Assembly (NCBI GenBank): GCA_030015575.1
Contig: CM057342.1
Location: 614,635,348-614,699,347, forward strand
DNA: 64,000 nucleotides
Direction of reading: 5' to 3'
Origin: Agapanthus africanus
Taxonomy: Eukaryota > Streptophyta > Magnoliopsida > Asparagales > Amaryllidaceae
The notes under the pieces are model-generated. The model did no database searches and was not told where the DNA came from. It saw nothing but the letters and a program-made list of their open reading frames with translations. Every line of letters begins with the position of its first letter. The first letter of the stretch is position 1. Below are positions 32,916 through 45,430 of the stretch, piece after piece. Made by a program: the position numbers and the translations under genes.

Positions 32916-35900
32916 ATGCCTCCAAAGACTACAAGGGCGCAGAGAGCGGTCGCGAGAGCTGAGATTAGAGTTGACTCGTCCGAGACGAGGACTGACCCGG
33001 GCAGTACACCCATTGTACCAGAGCAGACTGTTCCTCCTACGACAGATCAGATCGCTATGCTAGGGGCCGGTATGTAGAAGATACGCCAGATGATAGGGTC
33101 GCTAGTTGAGACACTTCGAGCGCAGCGACCAGAGGTAGTTCCACCCGTTACGGGGACCGCGATGGTACCTACAGTACAGGCAGTTGCCCCTGCAGCCACG
33201 GAGGTTATTGCAGTATCGCTATCAGAGTTTATGAGGCTGAAGCCTCCGGTCTTCACAGGCACCGATGCAACTGAGGATCCACAGTCTTTCATTGATAGGA
33301 TGGCCCGGATATGTCGTTCACTCAGATGCTCAGATGCGAGATGGGTAGAGTTCGCGAGCTTTCACCTGGAAGGTCTTGCACAGAAATGGTATGAGTTGGT
33401 CGAGAAGGGCAGAGCAGCAGGTCTTCCTCCTATGACCTGGACCGAGTTTGTGACGGTATTTCTAGCCCGTTTCTTTCCCCAGAGTGTCAGGGATGCCCGA
33501 GCGCGCAGGTTCGAGTCTTTACGTCAGACACCGAAGATGACAGTGGCAGAGTATGACGTCCTGTTCACCGAGGTATCTGTTTATGCCCCATATTTAGTGG
33601 CTACTGGCAAGATGCGAGTCAAGAGATCTTTTCGAGGCTTGCTTACCCCGTCGTTTCTTACGATCAGCGCGCAGCGTTGCGAGACCTATACAGCAGCTGT
33701 AGATGCAGCCTTATTAGTAGAGGAGCGCCTTGCCGAGACTTCGGTAGTTCCGGGACCGAAAAGAGTTCACACTGACGTGTCTTCTCAGAGGCAGATGGGT
33801 AGGCGCCAAGGCAGACCCCCTCCAAGACGTGGTGACGACAGAGGTTCGAGACAAGGACGGTTATACAGCACCTATCCATAGGGCCGGCAGACACCGTCTA
33901 GATGTTTCCGGTGCGGGAGCACTTATCATCAAGTTCGAGATTGCCCGGAGCCACATGAGGGCGAGACTACCGTACCACATGTCACACTTCCACCTTCTCC
34001 GCCCCAGAGGGCGTTGCCTATTGTACCTACTGCTGCTTAGCGTCAGGCTCATGCACAGAGAGGCCGTGGTCACGGAGGATTTGCTCATAGAGGGCGAGGT
34101 GGCCGAGGCAGAGGACAGCTAGCTGCCGGCAGAGTACAGCCAGTTGCTAGTAGGGGATCGCCAGTCGCAGGTGGAGGACAGGCACGGGTTTTCACTTTGA
34201 CGCATCAGGACGCGCAGGCGTCCAATGCAGTGGTCTCAGGTATCCTATCATAATGTTCTATTGACACACACGTGTTGTTTGATCCCGGATCCACGCACTC
34301 GTATGTTTCCACACACTTCGTGCCGAGTTTGGGTAGAGAGTCTGGTTTGCTTGATCAGCCGCTTGTTGTGACCACTCCTGTAGGCGACTCGTTTGTTGGT
34401 AGACACGTGTTCCGATCCTGTGTTATCCGTATTGGCGAGAGAGAGTTGCCTGTCGACTTGATCCTTCTTGAGATGTTGGACTTCAACGTTCTTTTGGGCA
34501 TGGATTGGTTATCCGCGTGCTATGCGTCTGTGGACTGCCGCGAGAAGATAGTTAGGTTCTATTTTCCCGGCGAGTCGGCTTTTGTTGTGCAGGGGGACCG
34601 TGGTGCCGCCCTTCATAGTTTGATTTCTTCTCTTCGCGCTGGACAGCTGTTGAGGAAGGGATGTCAGGGATTTCTAGCTTATGTTTGCGATACTAGAGCT
34701 ACAGAGGTTCTGATTTTTCGTGAGTTCCCTGATATTTTCCCCGAAGAGCTTCCTGGGCTACCGACTGAGCGCGATATTGCTTTCTGTATTGATTTGATTC
34801 CTGGCACGGGGCCTATTTCTATACCGCCTTATCGGATGGCCCCGGCGGAGCTTAGAGAGTTGAAAGTTCAGTTGCAAGATTTGCTGGATAAAGGAATTAT
34901 TCGACCCAGTGTGTCTCTTTGGGGTGCTCCGGTCCTGTTCGTCAAGAAGAAGGATGGCAGTTTGCGCTTGTGTATTGACTACCGCCAGCTGAACAGGGTT
35001 GCCGTGCGGAATACATATCCCTTACCACGGATCGATGACTTGTTCGACCAGCTTCAGGGCGCAGGGTATTTTTCGAGGATCGACTTGCGATCAGGATACC
35101 ATCAGTTGCGGGTCCGACAGGAGGATATTCCGAAGACAGCTTTTCGCACGCATTACGGCCATTATGAGTCTTTGGTGATGTCGTTTGGACTCACCAACGC
35201 CCCAGCAACATTTATGGATTTGATGAACCGTATTTTCAGGCCGTATCTTGATTTGTTCATCATCGTATTCATTGACGATATTTTGGTGTATTCCCGGAGC
35301 CGAGAGGAGCACAAGCAGCACCTGCGGATCACACAGCAGACTTTGAGGGAGCACTAGCTATTCGCAAAATTCTCCAAGTGCGCATTCTGGCTTGACAGCG
35401 TAGACTTCTTGGGTCACGTGATTACACGAGATGGTATATGTGTGGGCCCGAATAAGATCGAGGCCGTTCAGCGTTGGCCTAGACCGACATCGGTTACTGA
35501 GATCCGTAGCTTTCTAGGACTGGCCGGCTACTACAGGCGATTTATACATGACTTCTCCTGTATTGCTGCACCTTTGACCGGGTTGACCCGGAAGGGAGTT
35601 CCTTTCGATTGGATGGAGGAGTGCGAACATAGCTTTCAGCAGTTGCGGACTCGTTTGACCACGGCGCCGTTGTTATCATTGCCTTCAGGATCGGGCGGAT
35701 TTGTGGTTTATTGTGATGCTTCTCGAATGGGGTTAGGGTGCATATTGATGCAGCATGACAGGGTAATCGCGTATGCTTCATGGCAGTTGAAGAAACATGA
35801 ACAGAACTACCCCACTCACGATTTGGAGATGGCTGCAGTGGTCTTTGCACTCAAGATCTGGCGACATTACCTTTACGGCGAGTCGTACCAGATATTTACT

Positions 35901-37673
35901 GATCACAAGAGCCTAAAGTATATATTTTACCAGCGAGACCTGAATCTTAGACAGCGCCGTTGGATGGAACTAGTAAAGGACTACGATTGCGAGATCTTGT
36001 ATCACCCGGGCAAGGCTAATGTAGTGGCGGATGCTTTGAGCAGGAAGCCCGGGGGTAGTCTATCTTGTTTGAGCGCAGTGCAGAGGAAGTCGTCGGCAGA
36101 TTGGCAGATTTTATACGACAGCCGAGTGCAGTTCGAGTTCACGCCGATCGGGGGACAGCTTGCGCATGTTCGAGCACGCCCACAGTTGCTTGACCGTATA
36201 CATGAGGCACAGTATAGTGATGACCGTTGTTCAGAGATCAGGGCACAGATTGGATAGGGCAGATCTTCCAAGTTCGTGATTGATGATCGGGGGATACTGC
36301 GATTTGGGACTAGACTGTACGTACCAAATGCTGAGGGACTGTGGCATGAGATTCTTGAGGAGGCACATCGATCGGTGTATAGTGTTCATCCGGGTTCCAC
36401 CAAGATGTACCATGATATGAGGGATATTTACTGGTACGACGGGATGAAGATGGACATCACAGACTTTGTGTCGAGATGCCTGACTTGTCAGCAAGTCAAG
36501 GCTGAGCACCAGAGGCCAGCGGGAGAGCTACAGCCGTTACCCATTCCGGAGTGGAAATGTGAACAGATTTCTATGGACTTTATTGTGGGTTTACCCAGGA
36601 CTAGTCGAGGGTATGAATCCATTTGGGTGATCGTGGATCGATTGACGAAAGCGGCTCACTTTATGCCGATGAAGACGACTTTCGGATTTGCTCAGTATGC
36701 CCAGATATACATCGACGAGATTGTATGACTGCATGGAGTCCCGACATGTATCGTATCCGACCGAGGCACCCAGTTTACCAGCCGACTATGGCAGAGACTT
36801 CAGGAGGCCTTGGGCACCCGCTTGAGTTTCAGCACAGCGTTTCATCCGCAGATCGACGGCCAGTCAGAGCGGACTATTCAGACTCTCGAGGACATGCTCC
36901 GAGCGTGCGTTTTAGACTTTGGTGGTAGCTGGGATCATCATTTACCCTTGGTGGAGTTCTCCTACAACAATAGTTTCCATGATACTATTCAGATGGCACC
37001 TTTCGAGGCCTTGTATGGGAGGAGATGTAGATCGCCCGTCTGTTTGACAGAGCTCAGTGAGAGCAGTATTTTGGGGCCGCAGATCGTACAGGAGAAGACC
37101 GAGAAGATACAGCTGATTCGAGATAGGATGATGACAGCTCAGTGTAAGCAGAAATAGTATGCTGACAGACGCCGCTGCAGATTAGAGTTCGCAGTTGGCG
37201 ATCATGTTTTTTTGAGGGTCTCTCCGATGAAGGGAGTGATGAGGTTTGGACGGAAGGGGAAGCTGAGCCCTAGATTCGTAGGTCCCTTCGAGATCCTCGA
37301 GCGTGTGGGCGCAGTAGCTTATCATTTGACTCTTCCACCCGACTTCCCAGAGGTTCACCCTGTATTCCACGTGTCGATACTTCGTAGATACCTACATGAC
37401 CCTTCTCACATGATTCAGCATCAGACCATTCAGCTTGAGCGCGATCTTTCGTTCACCGAGCAGCCAGTCGTGATATTTGATCGGCAGGTGAAAAAACTTC
37501 GATCGAAGGTCTTGCCATCTGTGAAGGTGTTTTGGTGCAGCCCTAATGGTGAAGAGATCACTTGAGAGGCCAAGGGTGAGATGCGGAAGAAATTCCCTCA
37601 TCTCTTTGAAGGTGCGCGTAGCTTTATATTTTTAAATTCAGGGACGAATTTCTTTAAGGAGGGAAGATTGTAA
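32916..37673 (+). pseudogene. Gag-pol polyprotein of gypsy E (Tekay-like), nine in-frame stops
   Basis: One reading frame with no frameshift seen. Order: gag core (from about residue 112, FTGTDATEDPQSFIDRM), zinc knuckle CFRCGSTYHQVRDC (33903-33944, CX2CX4HX4C), protease with [11 protein letters not shown] (about 34280; the DPGS form replaces DTG/DSG), RT with [11 protein letters not shown] (about 35268), RNase H ([12 protein letters not shown], about 35704), integrase with zinc finger and catalytic core (VSRCLTCQQVKAEH; DFIVGLPRTSRGY), and a chromodomain (about 37390-37610). Stops at 33075, 33879, 34038, 34251, 35355, 36255, 36726, 37155 and 37563. The last two-base context fits TGG to TGA in the chromodomain. 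The frame ends at the LTR edge. Confidence 0.93.
37657..37668 (+). promoter_or_regulatory. Polypurine tract of gypsy E
   Basis: AAGGAGGGAAGA directly before the 3' LTR start TGTAACACC at 37669. Confidence 0.85.
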
Positions 37674-40600
37674 CACCTTAGATTGTGATTAGTGTCTAAT
37701 TATATTTTAATGTATGGTTTTTAGTAAAAAGTTTACAAAAACGATTTTCAAATATTTTATCAAAATTAATGAATATTTTATTAGAATTTATTTAGGCTTG
37801 CACACACTTGTGCCTGTAAACTAGGGTTAAACCATGTTTAGCAACCATGGTAGACTAACCCATTCTTATTAAGCTAATTTGAATTGTTATTAAGTGTTTT
37901 GGAATTTTTTTTTAAAATGAAAATTATTTGGTGGTGGGTTGACTTGGGAGGGAGAGGGAGGGGGAGAGAGAGAGAGAGAGAGAGCGCATGATGGGCTTGC
38001 CCATGCTTGCATTAAATGAGGTGAGAGAGGGGGGTTTGACTCTCTCATAACACTCATTTCTTTCCTTTTTCATCACTCATTTCTCACATCTCTCTCCCTC
38101 ACACACACACACACACACACACTACACCAACAGCAACAGCAGCAGAAGCAGCAGCAACAGCCCTTGCAACAACAACAGCAACAGAAGTAGTAGCAGCAGC
38201 CCTTGCAACAACAACAGCAGCATCTGGGGCAGCAGCAGCAGCAACACCAACAACAGCAGTAGCAACACCAATAGCAACAGCACAACAACAACACCAACTT
38301 CAGCATCAGCAGCAGCACTTGCAGCAGCAGCAACACCTGGAGCAGCAACAGCAACATCAACACCAGCAACAACAACAACAGCAAGGCAACAGCAGCCACA
38401 ACACCTCCTCCTCCTCTTCTTCTTCTCCTTCTTCTTGCACGTAGGACCTAGTGAGGTATAATTTCCTAAGTCCAATTTCTTTGTTTGCTAGACTTGTAGT
38501 TGTTAGCTTAAATTAGTTTTTATGTGGTCACTAGTGCTAGATTTGTGTTTTAAGTGGGGTTTAAGCAAAGTTAGGATTATTATAGCTTAATGAATCTAAT
38601 TAAGTGTTAATATTGCTGTTTAGACCTATTAGTTTCACTGGATTTCACTAAATCGCCTTAAAGTCTAAAACTTGAAATTTAAAGTACGGTTTAGATGCAA
38701 ACTGTAGGATATTGAGAACTGCTATATCTGTGATCACTTTCTAGCTTAACAAACACATACAGATTAGTGTGTAGGCTTTCTAGGCCAGTGTATTGAAATC
38801 CGAGCCCACTCCCTTCCCAAAAATCCGGTGACATTCCCCCAAATTCCGGCGCCGCCGGCCCCCGTGATGAGTTAGGTGGTGGTGCTTGGTCTGGTGGTGC
38901 CTATGGGTGTTTGTCTATGTTTGGCTTTATTTATTTTCCTTGATTGTTTGCAAGTTGAAATCTGGGTTTGTTTAGATAAGTTTAGTGTTTGTATTGAGTT
39001 TTATTGCTAAACTTATGGTTTGACTGAAAAATAGGATGATTCAAGGTGATTATAGTTAGATTTGCTTTATTTTGTGCTGGGGTGTCACTCAAATCTAGTA
39101 ATTTCACCTATATCACTTGTGCACCCTATTATTCCAAATTTAGTGTTTTGAAACGTTTTTAAACTAAACTTTATGATACGTAAAATCTGCTGTATCTAGA
39201 GTAATAATTTTAGTAAGCAAACATATACACTAGGCTATGAATTGTGCTAGGATCTTAGTGTAGAAACGTGGGACCCATTCCACCGGTTTTTGGCCGATAC
39301 CATACCTATAGCCGCCGGCCCAATTGTTTGGGAATGGGTTGGATTTTTGCAGGTAGTTGTCTGTAGGTTTTGTGATAGATTTGGTCTTGTTTGAATTTCT
39401 TGTTTTTGCTCCAGATAAAATCTGGGACCGTTTACTTATATTTTGCGTAGCGGGACTTGCGCGACACGTACGATACGAGTTGAATTGGTTTGCTGTGTAT
39501 CACAGCGTGTCGCTATGTGCCATAGCGTGCCGCGTTGGGTTTTGGCGTATGCCCACACGTTACGTATACACGCACGCGTTTATTTCGCGACGCGAGTTTC
39601 TCGTTTGGTTTCGATATCGCGTTTTTGCAGGATTTTAGCTTATGTGTATTCTTTGTGTAATTTCTAGGTTCGTAGGCGGGTACGTCGTATGCCCCAAGGA
39701 AAGGGAAGCAGATAGTCGGCTATACTTAGCACGAGATCAGGTGAGTAGATTTAACATCTAAGGGGAAATCACCCGTATGGCGTTAAGCGTCAGGGCGTTA
39801 TAAGTTATTGTAGTCGCATATATACGTACATGTATTATTGTATCGTACCCCTCCCTGCTGCATATAGAAATGGTAGTTATACAACACCGCACTGTCACTA
39901 ACGGTTCAAGCTGCACGAGCACTATTTGTAAGTTACACTCACACCGTTAGTGATTGCAATGACACTCGCACTATAGGAATTGCTACAAACCATACATCAT
40001 TTAGATTCCCGCATCATTGATGATTAAACATGTTTCTGCTACATATTGTGCATGTCCATATTATATATTGATATCGATGCACACATACATATTGTATACC
40101 TATATCGCGCACATTCATATTGTATATTCACATTGGTACACACATACCTGGATATATTTATACTTGTACCCTCACACATTGTATATCCCTATTGGTGTAC
40201 ACATACTTGACATATCTATACTTGCGCACGTACACACCGTGTATTCATATTAGTGCACATATACATTGCTACCCTCATATCTGCGTATACATCCACTTGC
40301 ACATCCATACCTATATACATACATATGTTACATACATGGATGATATTGACTTGATTTCTAGAAAATGGGGACCGCAAGAGATATTTTCAAAACTGGATCC
40401 TTTTAAAAGAGCGGTTTTCCCTTTTTACTCATAGTGTCATACGACACATTGCATGGATTTACGCAACGAGTTTTTGATGTCCTTTGATTTCTGGATTTGA
40501 GAACCGTGGTATTATTTTAAGAAAATATGCACTGTTTTAAAAAACCGGTTTTTCTTGATATGATATTTCACTGCGTCTACCATGCGTTTTCTCGGTTCTC

Positions 40601-42143
40601 AGACGTATGACGTATGAAACCCGATTCGAGGAGGAGGACGATCCATTTGCGGGTACATGGTGGACCCGGTATGGTACCCCGGGGCGAGATAGAGATTTCG
40701 TGTGATGACGATGAGCCTGGCAGAGAGACTACTATCTACCGGTGATTGGTTGGACCTGACGGTTATCCGGAGGATACTGACCAGAGTCGATAGACGGATA
40801 CGGGACGACCCGTACTGCCGGGGCCTAGGGCCGATTCCGCAGACGGAGCCCGTGGGCCGATCCGGACTGACGGAGCCTGATACATGAGGATTTGCGTGTT
40901 GATGCCAGACACGATTATTTTATGATATTTCGAGTGCCGATGTTGGGCACTCACAATTCTATAAGATTTACAGGATTTGAGGGCCGATTAGAGTGACAGC
41001 GCCTGAGTTTTACTGGGGTTTGGGTGTATTGATGGACACCGGTTATTTTCCACGTTGACATTCTGTGTAGATGCTATTTATTCCCATGCTCAGCATTCAG
41101 TGTTACGCATCTCATCCTGTATCTGTAGTACCTGATAGAGTACTTTTGCATGATGATTGCATACCCTGCTCATCCTATATAGATGTTATGAGATTGCATT
41201 TTCTATGCATGATTATTGCATACCCTGCTCATCCTATATAGATGTTATTAGATTGTATTTTGCTATGCATGATTATCGCATACCCTGCTCATCATATAGA
41301 GATGTCATTAGATCGCACATTTTGCATGATTATTGCGCATCCAGCTCATCATATAGATGTTATCTGTTGGCATAGGTTAGAGTATCGCAGTACATGCATA
41401 CTCGCGATTACCTTTATATGTTATCTACTATTCACGAGTTGGCAACTCATTCCCGTTGTGCCATAGTGTTTGCAGGTTGCCCCGCAGAGTAGTCGCGGCA
41501 GGCTATTTCCTTGCATCTTTTGATACAAATACTACTGCAGTTGGCGCGTGAGACCTTTTGCTGATAGGTGGGTTTTTGCGGTATCTGTTTATTTCCAGCT
41601 GTACATCCTATTGTATCTAGTATTCTCCATAAACTATTTATGTATTGACTTAGAGACCAGTTGTGAGGACGATGTATATTATTTTGTAATTTGGTGTCGA
41701 GCTCGTTGTGAGCCGACTTTATTTATGCAGTTTTGTCTTTCATGATACTTGCTTTCACTTATATTGCTCATTTCTTCGCTACGGCGTCGTATACTATTAT
41801 TGTGGTGATTGTTTCCGCCGTTGGGCGTGATTGCTCCCGTTTGGGATGCGTTATTCTTATTGTCTATCATTTTACTCATATCTTGCCTTGTACCCGATTT
41901 CTGGGCTAGTTTTTACAAAGGAAATGCTGCCAAATTTTTTAAGATAATAACTTGAACTTTAAAGAATTTTACTAAACTACTTAAGGTTTTCTAAATGTTT
42001 TTAACTAATGTTTTCATTAAATGTTTTCAACACTCACTACTTTAAATGGTTTTGATTTCTGGGTTCGGCTTACTTAGTCGCGTTACGCCTGTAGACGTTA
42101 CGTGGTTAAGTGCCGGTCAGGGGCCGAAGTTTGGGTCATGACA
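37669..42143 (+). repeat. 3' LTR of gypsy E
   Basis: 4475 bp; near-identical to the 5' LTR outside the microsatellite parts. Differences include a longer CA run (about 38098-38120), a rearranged CAR tract (38131-38402) and a short extra segment near 38825-38845. Ends GGTCATGACA, followed by the target duplication CTGTC. Confidence 0.92.
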
Positions 42144-43447
42144 CTGTCGGCGACGGAAAGCCCCGAGGAGACCACGAAGCAGACATCCCCCTCTTGCACG
42201 GGGATCCCCTCAGGGATCTAAGTCGGTGGCGCTTAGGAGACAGTCCTCTTCCTCTTGAGGGGAATCTCGGCTTCCTCCTCCCCTTCCTTCTTCGCCCGAG
42301 GTTCCAGGTCTTGCCCATGCTTATGGCTACCTCCACGGCAGTCATCAAGGGCTTAGGGTGATGCGGAAGGCCTCGCCGGTGGTGGCGGTCTTGGGGCCGA
42401 ACTCGGACCGGCTCGGAATATGGTCACGCCGCAACCTTTTCTGGGACGTAGAGGCTATAGCAGCCAGGATCTTGGAACGGTCCATTTTTCCTGCAAAAGG
42501 AAGATACATAGAAAAGTTAGTGATGTAAGAAGAGCAAAAGGAAATTATTCAAGTCTGAACAGATCGTCCGAGCTCCTAACTTACCTACGAAGCGCGTGGG
42601 ACTGAGCCCGGCCCAGCTAAGGACCTGCTCGGAAAGCAAAACGTCGGCCAACTAGATTGGCTCCCACTTGGAAACCGCCCTCGACTCTGGAGAGGATGAC
42701 TGCTTCGCCCGCGGGCTGTCGGCCCTATGCTACTGTACAGGCATAGGCCAATCCTCGCTCTCGGGTGGCCCGACGAACACAAACTTCTCCTTCCATTCGT
42801 GAATGGAAGAAGGAACGACTACTACCCCCGACCCGGCCGTCCCTCCCTTGCATTTTTTTAAAGAAATATACACCTAGCTCGGCTCGTCCTTACGGGTGCC
42901 ATGATGATTTTTGGAACAGAGGAAGGAAGTAAGAAGGGTCAGGCTGAAAGAGATATCGTCAAGTTTCAATTGACCAGGAATCCGAGGAGAATTCTCCACG
43001 AGTTCAACACTAGCTGGCCCGGGGCAAGTTGGAAGCAAAGAAGTACCCCACATACTTCGGTTGGAAAGGGCAGACGCATTCCAGCCCAGAATGCATCCAA
43101 GTACAAGGCAATCTCCTTGCCCTGCACCTGATCCGCCCTTTCATCCTCCCTAGCTAAACGAAGCGAATAGCTATGGGGAATGTGGAAGCGAGCCGGAATC
43201 TCGGTAAGCTCGTCCACGTTTCTTAAGATGGAGGGCGCATCGCGAGCGTTCCCGATGCGCACTTTAGGGGCCCTTGCCATCGCCTGATGATGAGCGGCGC
43301 GGGGGGCCCTAACTCTATGAGAGGAACTCGACGCGGATGGGGCAGACGAAGAAGCAGGAGAGGATCCCTGGACTCGGCTCTAACAACTGGAACCTCATCG
43401 TCCGACTCGACCCTGACAACTTCTACTGACTTCTCAGAGGAAGACAT
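42144..43447 (-). pseudogene. Tat antisense gene, N-terminal exons ('putative gypsy type transposon' domain)
   Basis: From ATG 43447 on the minus strand: MSSSEKSVEVVRVESDDEVP, a Ser/Pro/Arg-rich stretch with a frameshift, then MARAPKVRIGNARDAPSI (from 43280). The domain has the pattern seen in plant Transposase_28-type proteins: REDERADQ, MRLPFPTEV, LAPGQLVLNSWRILLGFLV. A donor-like GTAAGTT follows GLSPTRFVG (about 42590), and an acceptor-like TTTTCCTTTTGCAG precedes the next exon (about 42492). Stops and shifts make it non-functional. Similar antisense genes (gene23 of maize Grande) lie between integrase and 3' LTR in Tat elements; that match is by position and wording. Confidence 0.6.
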
Positions 43448-43586
43448 CTAACCTGATTCAAAAGGAAGGTTTCGTCGAGGAAAAAACGCATAAGATCTGG
43501 TTTAGAAAGAAGGAGGAGCGCTGAGCAATCTCTCGCAGCAAAGAGAAACAACGACGGAAGTGTTAACCCTAGAGGGATCCCCCTCC

Positions 43587-43594
43587 TATTTATA
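43587..43594 (-). promoter_or_regulatory. TATA box of the Tat antisense gene
   Basis: Minus-strand TATAAATAGG, about 140 nt upstream of the ATG at 43447. Its position fits a separate antisense promoter inside the element, between the gene and the 3' LTR. Confidence 0.5.
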
Positions 43595-44021
43595 CAACTC
43601 GAGGGGGAGCATCCGACGGCCCCGATCCTTTCCTGCCAAATCAAAGCGTCGCGTCTGCCAGCCATCGATGCCCCAAGTGTCAAACGACTATTGGAGACGT
43701 CCCTTCGGCCGTAGGCGACAACGACAACCTGTTGCATCCACCAATCCGCATCGTACGTGTGGCATGTACCTCAACAGACGTGCGAACGAATCGGCGCCCC
43801 CTCTTTAATGCACGATCTTTTGTTTGATCCGCTGATGTCATCAAACATACGCTCGAGGATCCAAGCGCCCGGGATACGCCACGAAGGTTCACACGTCTGA
43901 ACGACGCGAATGCCCTATGCCGAGCCGCCCGGAAATCCGTGCCGAAAGATTCCTGGCAATGGACTGCGCCTGAGAAAACCAACCAGACCACTCTCGACCC
44001 GACCCATAAATAGATTGGGAT
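43595..44021. other. Tat-like element, region between antisense promoter and 3' LTR
   Basis: GC-rich, no gene recognised. On the minus strand it is the upstream promoter region of the antisense gene; on the plus strand it leads to the polypurine tract. Confidence 0.4.
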
Positions 44022-44033
44022 GAGAGTGGGGGG
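44022..44033 (+). promoter_or_regulatory. Polypurine tract of Tat-like element
   Basis: GAGAGTGGGGGG, followed by CTAA and the LTR start TGATGATACTC. It shows that this element runs on the plus strand, so the Transposase_28-type gene is antisense to it. Confidence 0.65.
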
Positions 44034-44037
44034 CTAA

Positions 44038-44754
44038 TGATGATACTCATAAGTGGGAATTCCCCAGATCATGACACGTGGTAGATGACGTGTCCCGGGG
44101 CTTGCGAGATAGAAGCAAACACTATACTTTGAAGACATTCCCCGGGCCCCGTCCCGAAGAGTGAACCGACCTTCGATGGCCTCCCAGATACTCCTATGTT
44201 CGCCGTACAACTAGCCATCAGCTCACCTTCGAGCCCTTCTACACGCTGAGCTTCCTTAGACTCCCAGCTCGCTTCCGAGCTATCACAGAACCAAGCTTCC
44301 TCGGCCCCCCGCTCTTCTTCGAACCTCCCGCTGAGCTAAGCCTCTCCGGTTCTACCGAGCAACCAAGAACGCGGAGTCCAAGTGCCTTCGCTACGGCTCC
44401 GCGTATCTCGCCACGGCTCCGCGTATCTCGCCAGAAGCGAGATATCCGCCACCCAGCGATCCCGCGTTCTACGCCGTCGTATCCCCCATTAACGAGTGTA
44501 TCTTGTCATTAATGGGGAGATCCCGTCATTCACGTAGACGTAACGCCGGAGACGTAACAGACGGCGGAGATCTTATGCCGGCTGGCTCCATGCGACCACT
44601 ATAAAAACCCTTCTTCCAGACAACTCAGGTAAGGCAATTTTAATCCAATAAGCCACCGCTCTGCTCAAATTTCTCGGCTAACTTGATCGTCGGAGGGCCC
44701 ACGGTGGTACAACCACTCCAGGACTTCTTTTGCAAATAGCTTGGCTACATCTCA
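44038..44754 (+). repeat. 3' LTR of Tat-like element (right end approximate)
   Basis: Begins TGATGATACTCATAAGTGGG after a polypurine tract. It contains a plus-strand TATA box (CTATAAAAACCC, about 44600) and GATCGTCGGAGGGCC near 44685, wording often seen in Tat-type LTR tails. A short direct repeat CACGGCTCCGCGTATCTCGC-like occurs twice near 44390-44432. The end is placed at a CA near 44754, but the partner LTR is not in the window, so this is tentative. Confidence 0.5.
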
Positions 44755-44793
44755 AAAACAAGCCCATTAAGATCCACACACTCAAGAAGAATG

Positions 44794-44917
44794 AAGTTAT
44801 AACTTCATTCTTTTGGTTTGGTTAAAATCATTAAGATCCTCATACGATATATATGCCAATATGACCGATATTTGATTCAATGATTTTAACCAAACCAAAA
44901 GAATGAAGTTATAACTT
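44794..44917. mobile_element. Foldback element with 39-bp perfect inverted repeats
   Basis: Arms 44794-44832 and 44879-44917 are perfect reverse complements (AAGTTATAACTTCATTC... to ...AAAATCATT), separated by 46 bp. The left end also forms a separate 22-bp perfect palindrome (44789-44810, centre TTATAA). No coding capacity and no clear target duplication. It could be a MITE or a hairpin small-RNA locus; perfect arms imply recent origin or selection. Confidence 0.75.
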
Positions 44918-45399
44918 GGGTAGTTGTAAATGCATTGTTTTTCCAAAGCTGTCGAACAGTTCCAAATAATGGTAGTTGTATTTTAGAATCTTAAGGCCTA
45001 GCCCGGGAACCAGGTGTTGAAAACCATGGTTTCAATTAAATTAAAACGAATGATTTGCATATGGTTACGAAAATGGGTTTCACAAAGTTTAGGGTCTTTT
45101 GGCAACTTACTTTTGAAACCAAGGTTTCATATAATCAACTTTTTAAGTAAAGAAACTAGCAGCAGTTTCTAATTATCACCGATATTATATGATTTTACAT
45201 AACCAGTCACCTGATGACTATTTATGCAGTAACCGATAAGATTTTGCCAAATGGACGCCACCTTTCAACTAAGAATTTCTTTATAATCAATCAGATATTC
45301 TCTTCCCATAAAAAAAAAATATTGTCTCTCTCATCTCCCTACATTCTCTCATCTCTCCTTAATTTGCTTTTTCACTTTTAAGCTGTTAAAAAATATCTC

Positions 45400-45430
<31 letters not shown>

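Larger units (their letters stand above)
28250..42143 (+). mobile_element. Gypsy element E: Tekay-like chromovirus with 4.4-kb LTRs
   Basis: A 13,894-bp element with a perfect 5-bp target duplication CTGTC (28245-28249 and 42144-42148). LTRs of 4431 and 4475 bp start TGTAACACCTTAG and end GGTCGTGACA or GGTCATGACA. The initiator-tRNA primer site and polypurine tract are in the right places. The interior is one gag-pol frame with a C-terminal chromodomain. It is inserted within an exon of the Tat antisense gene. The LTRs are very similar by eye, so it is younger than copia C or element F. Confidence 0.93.
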
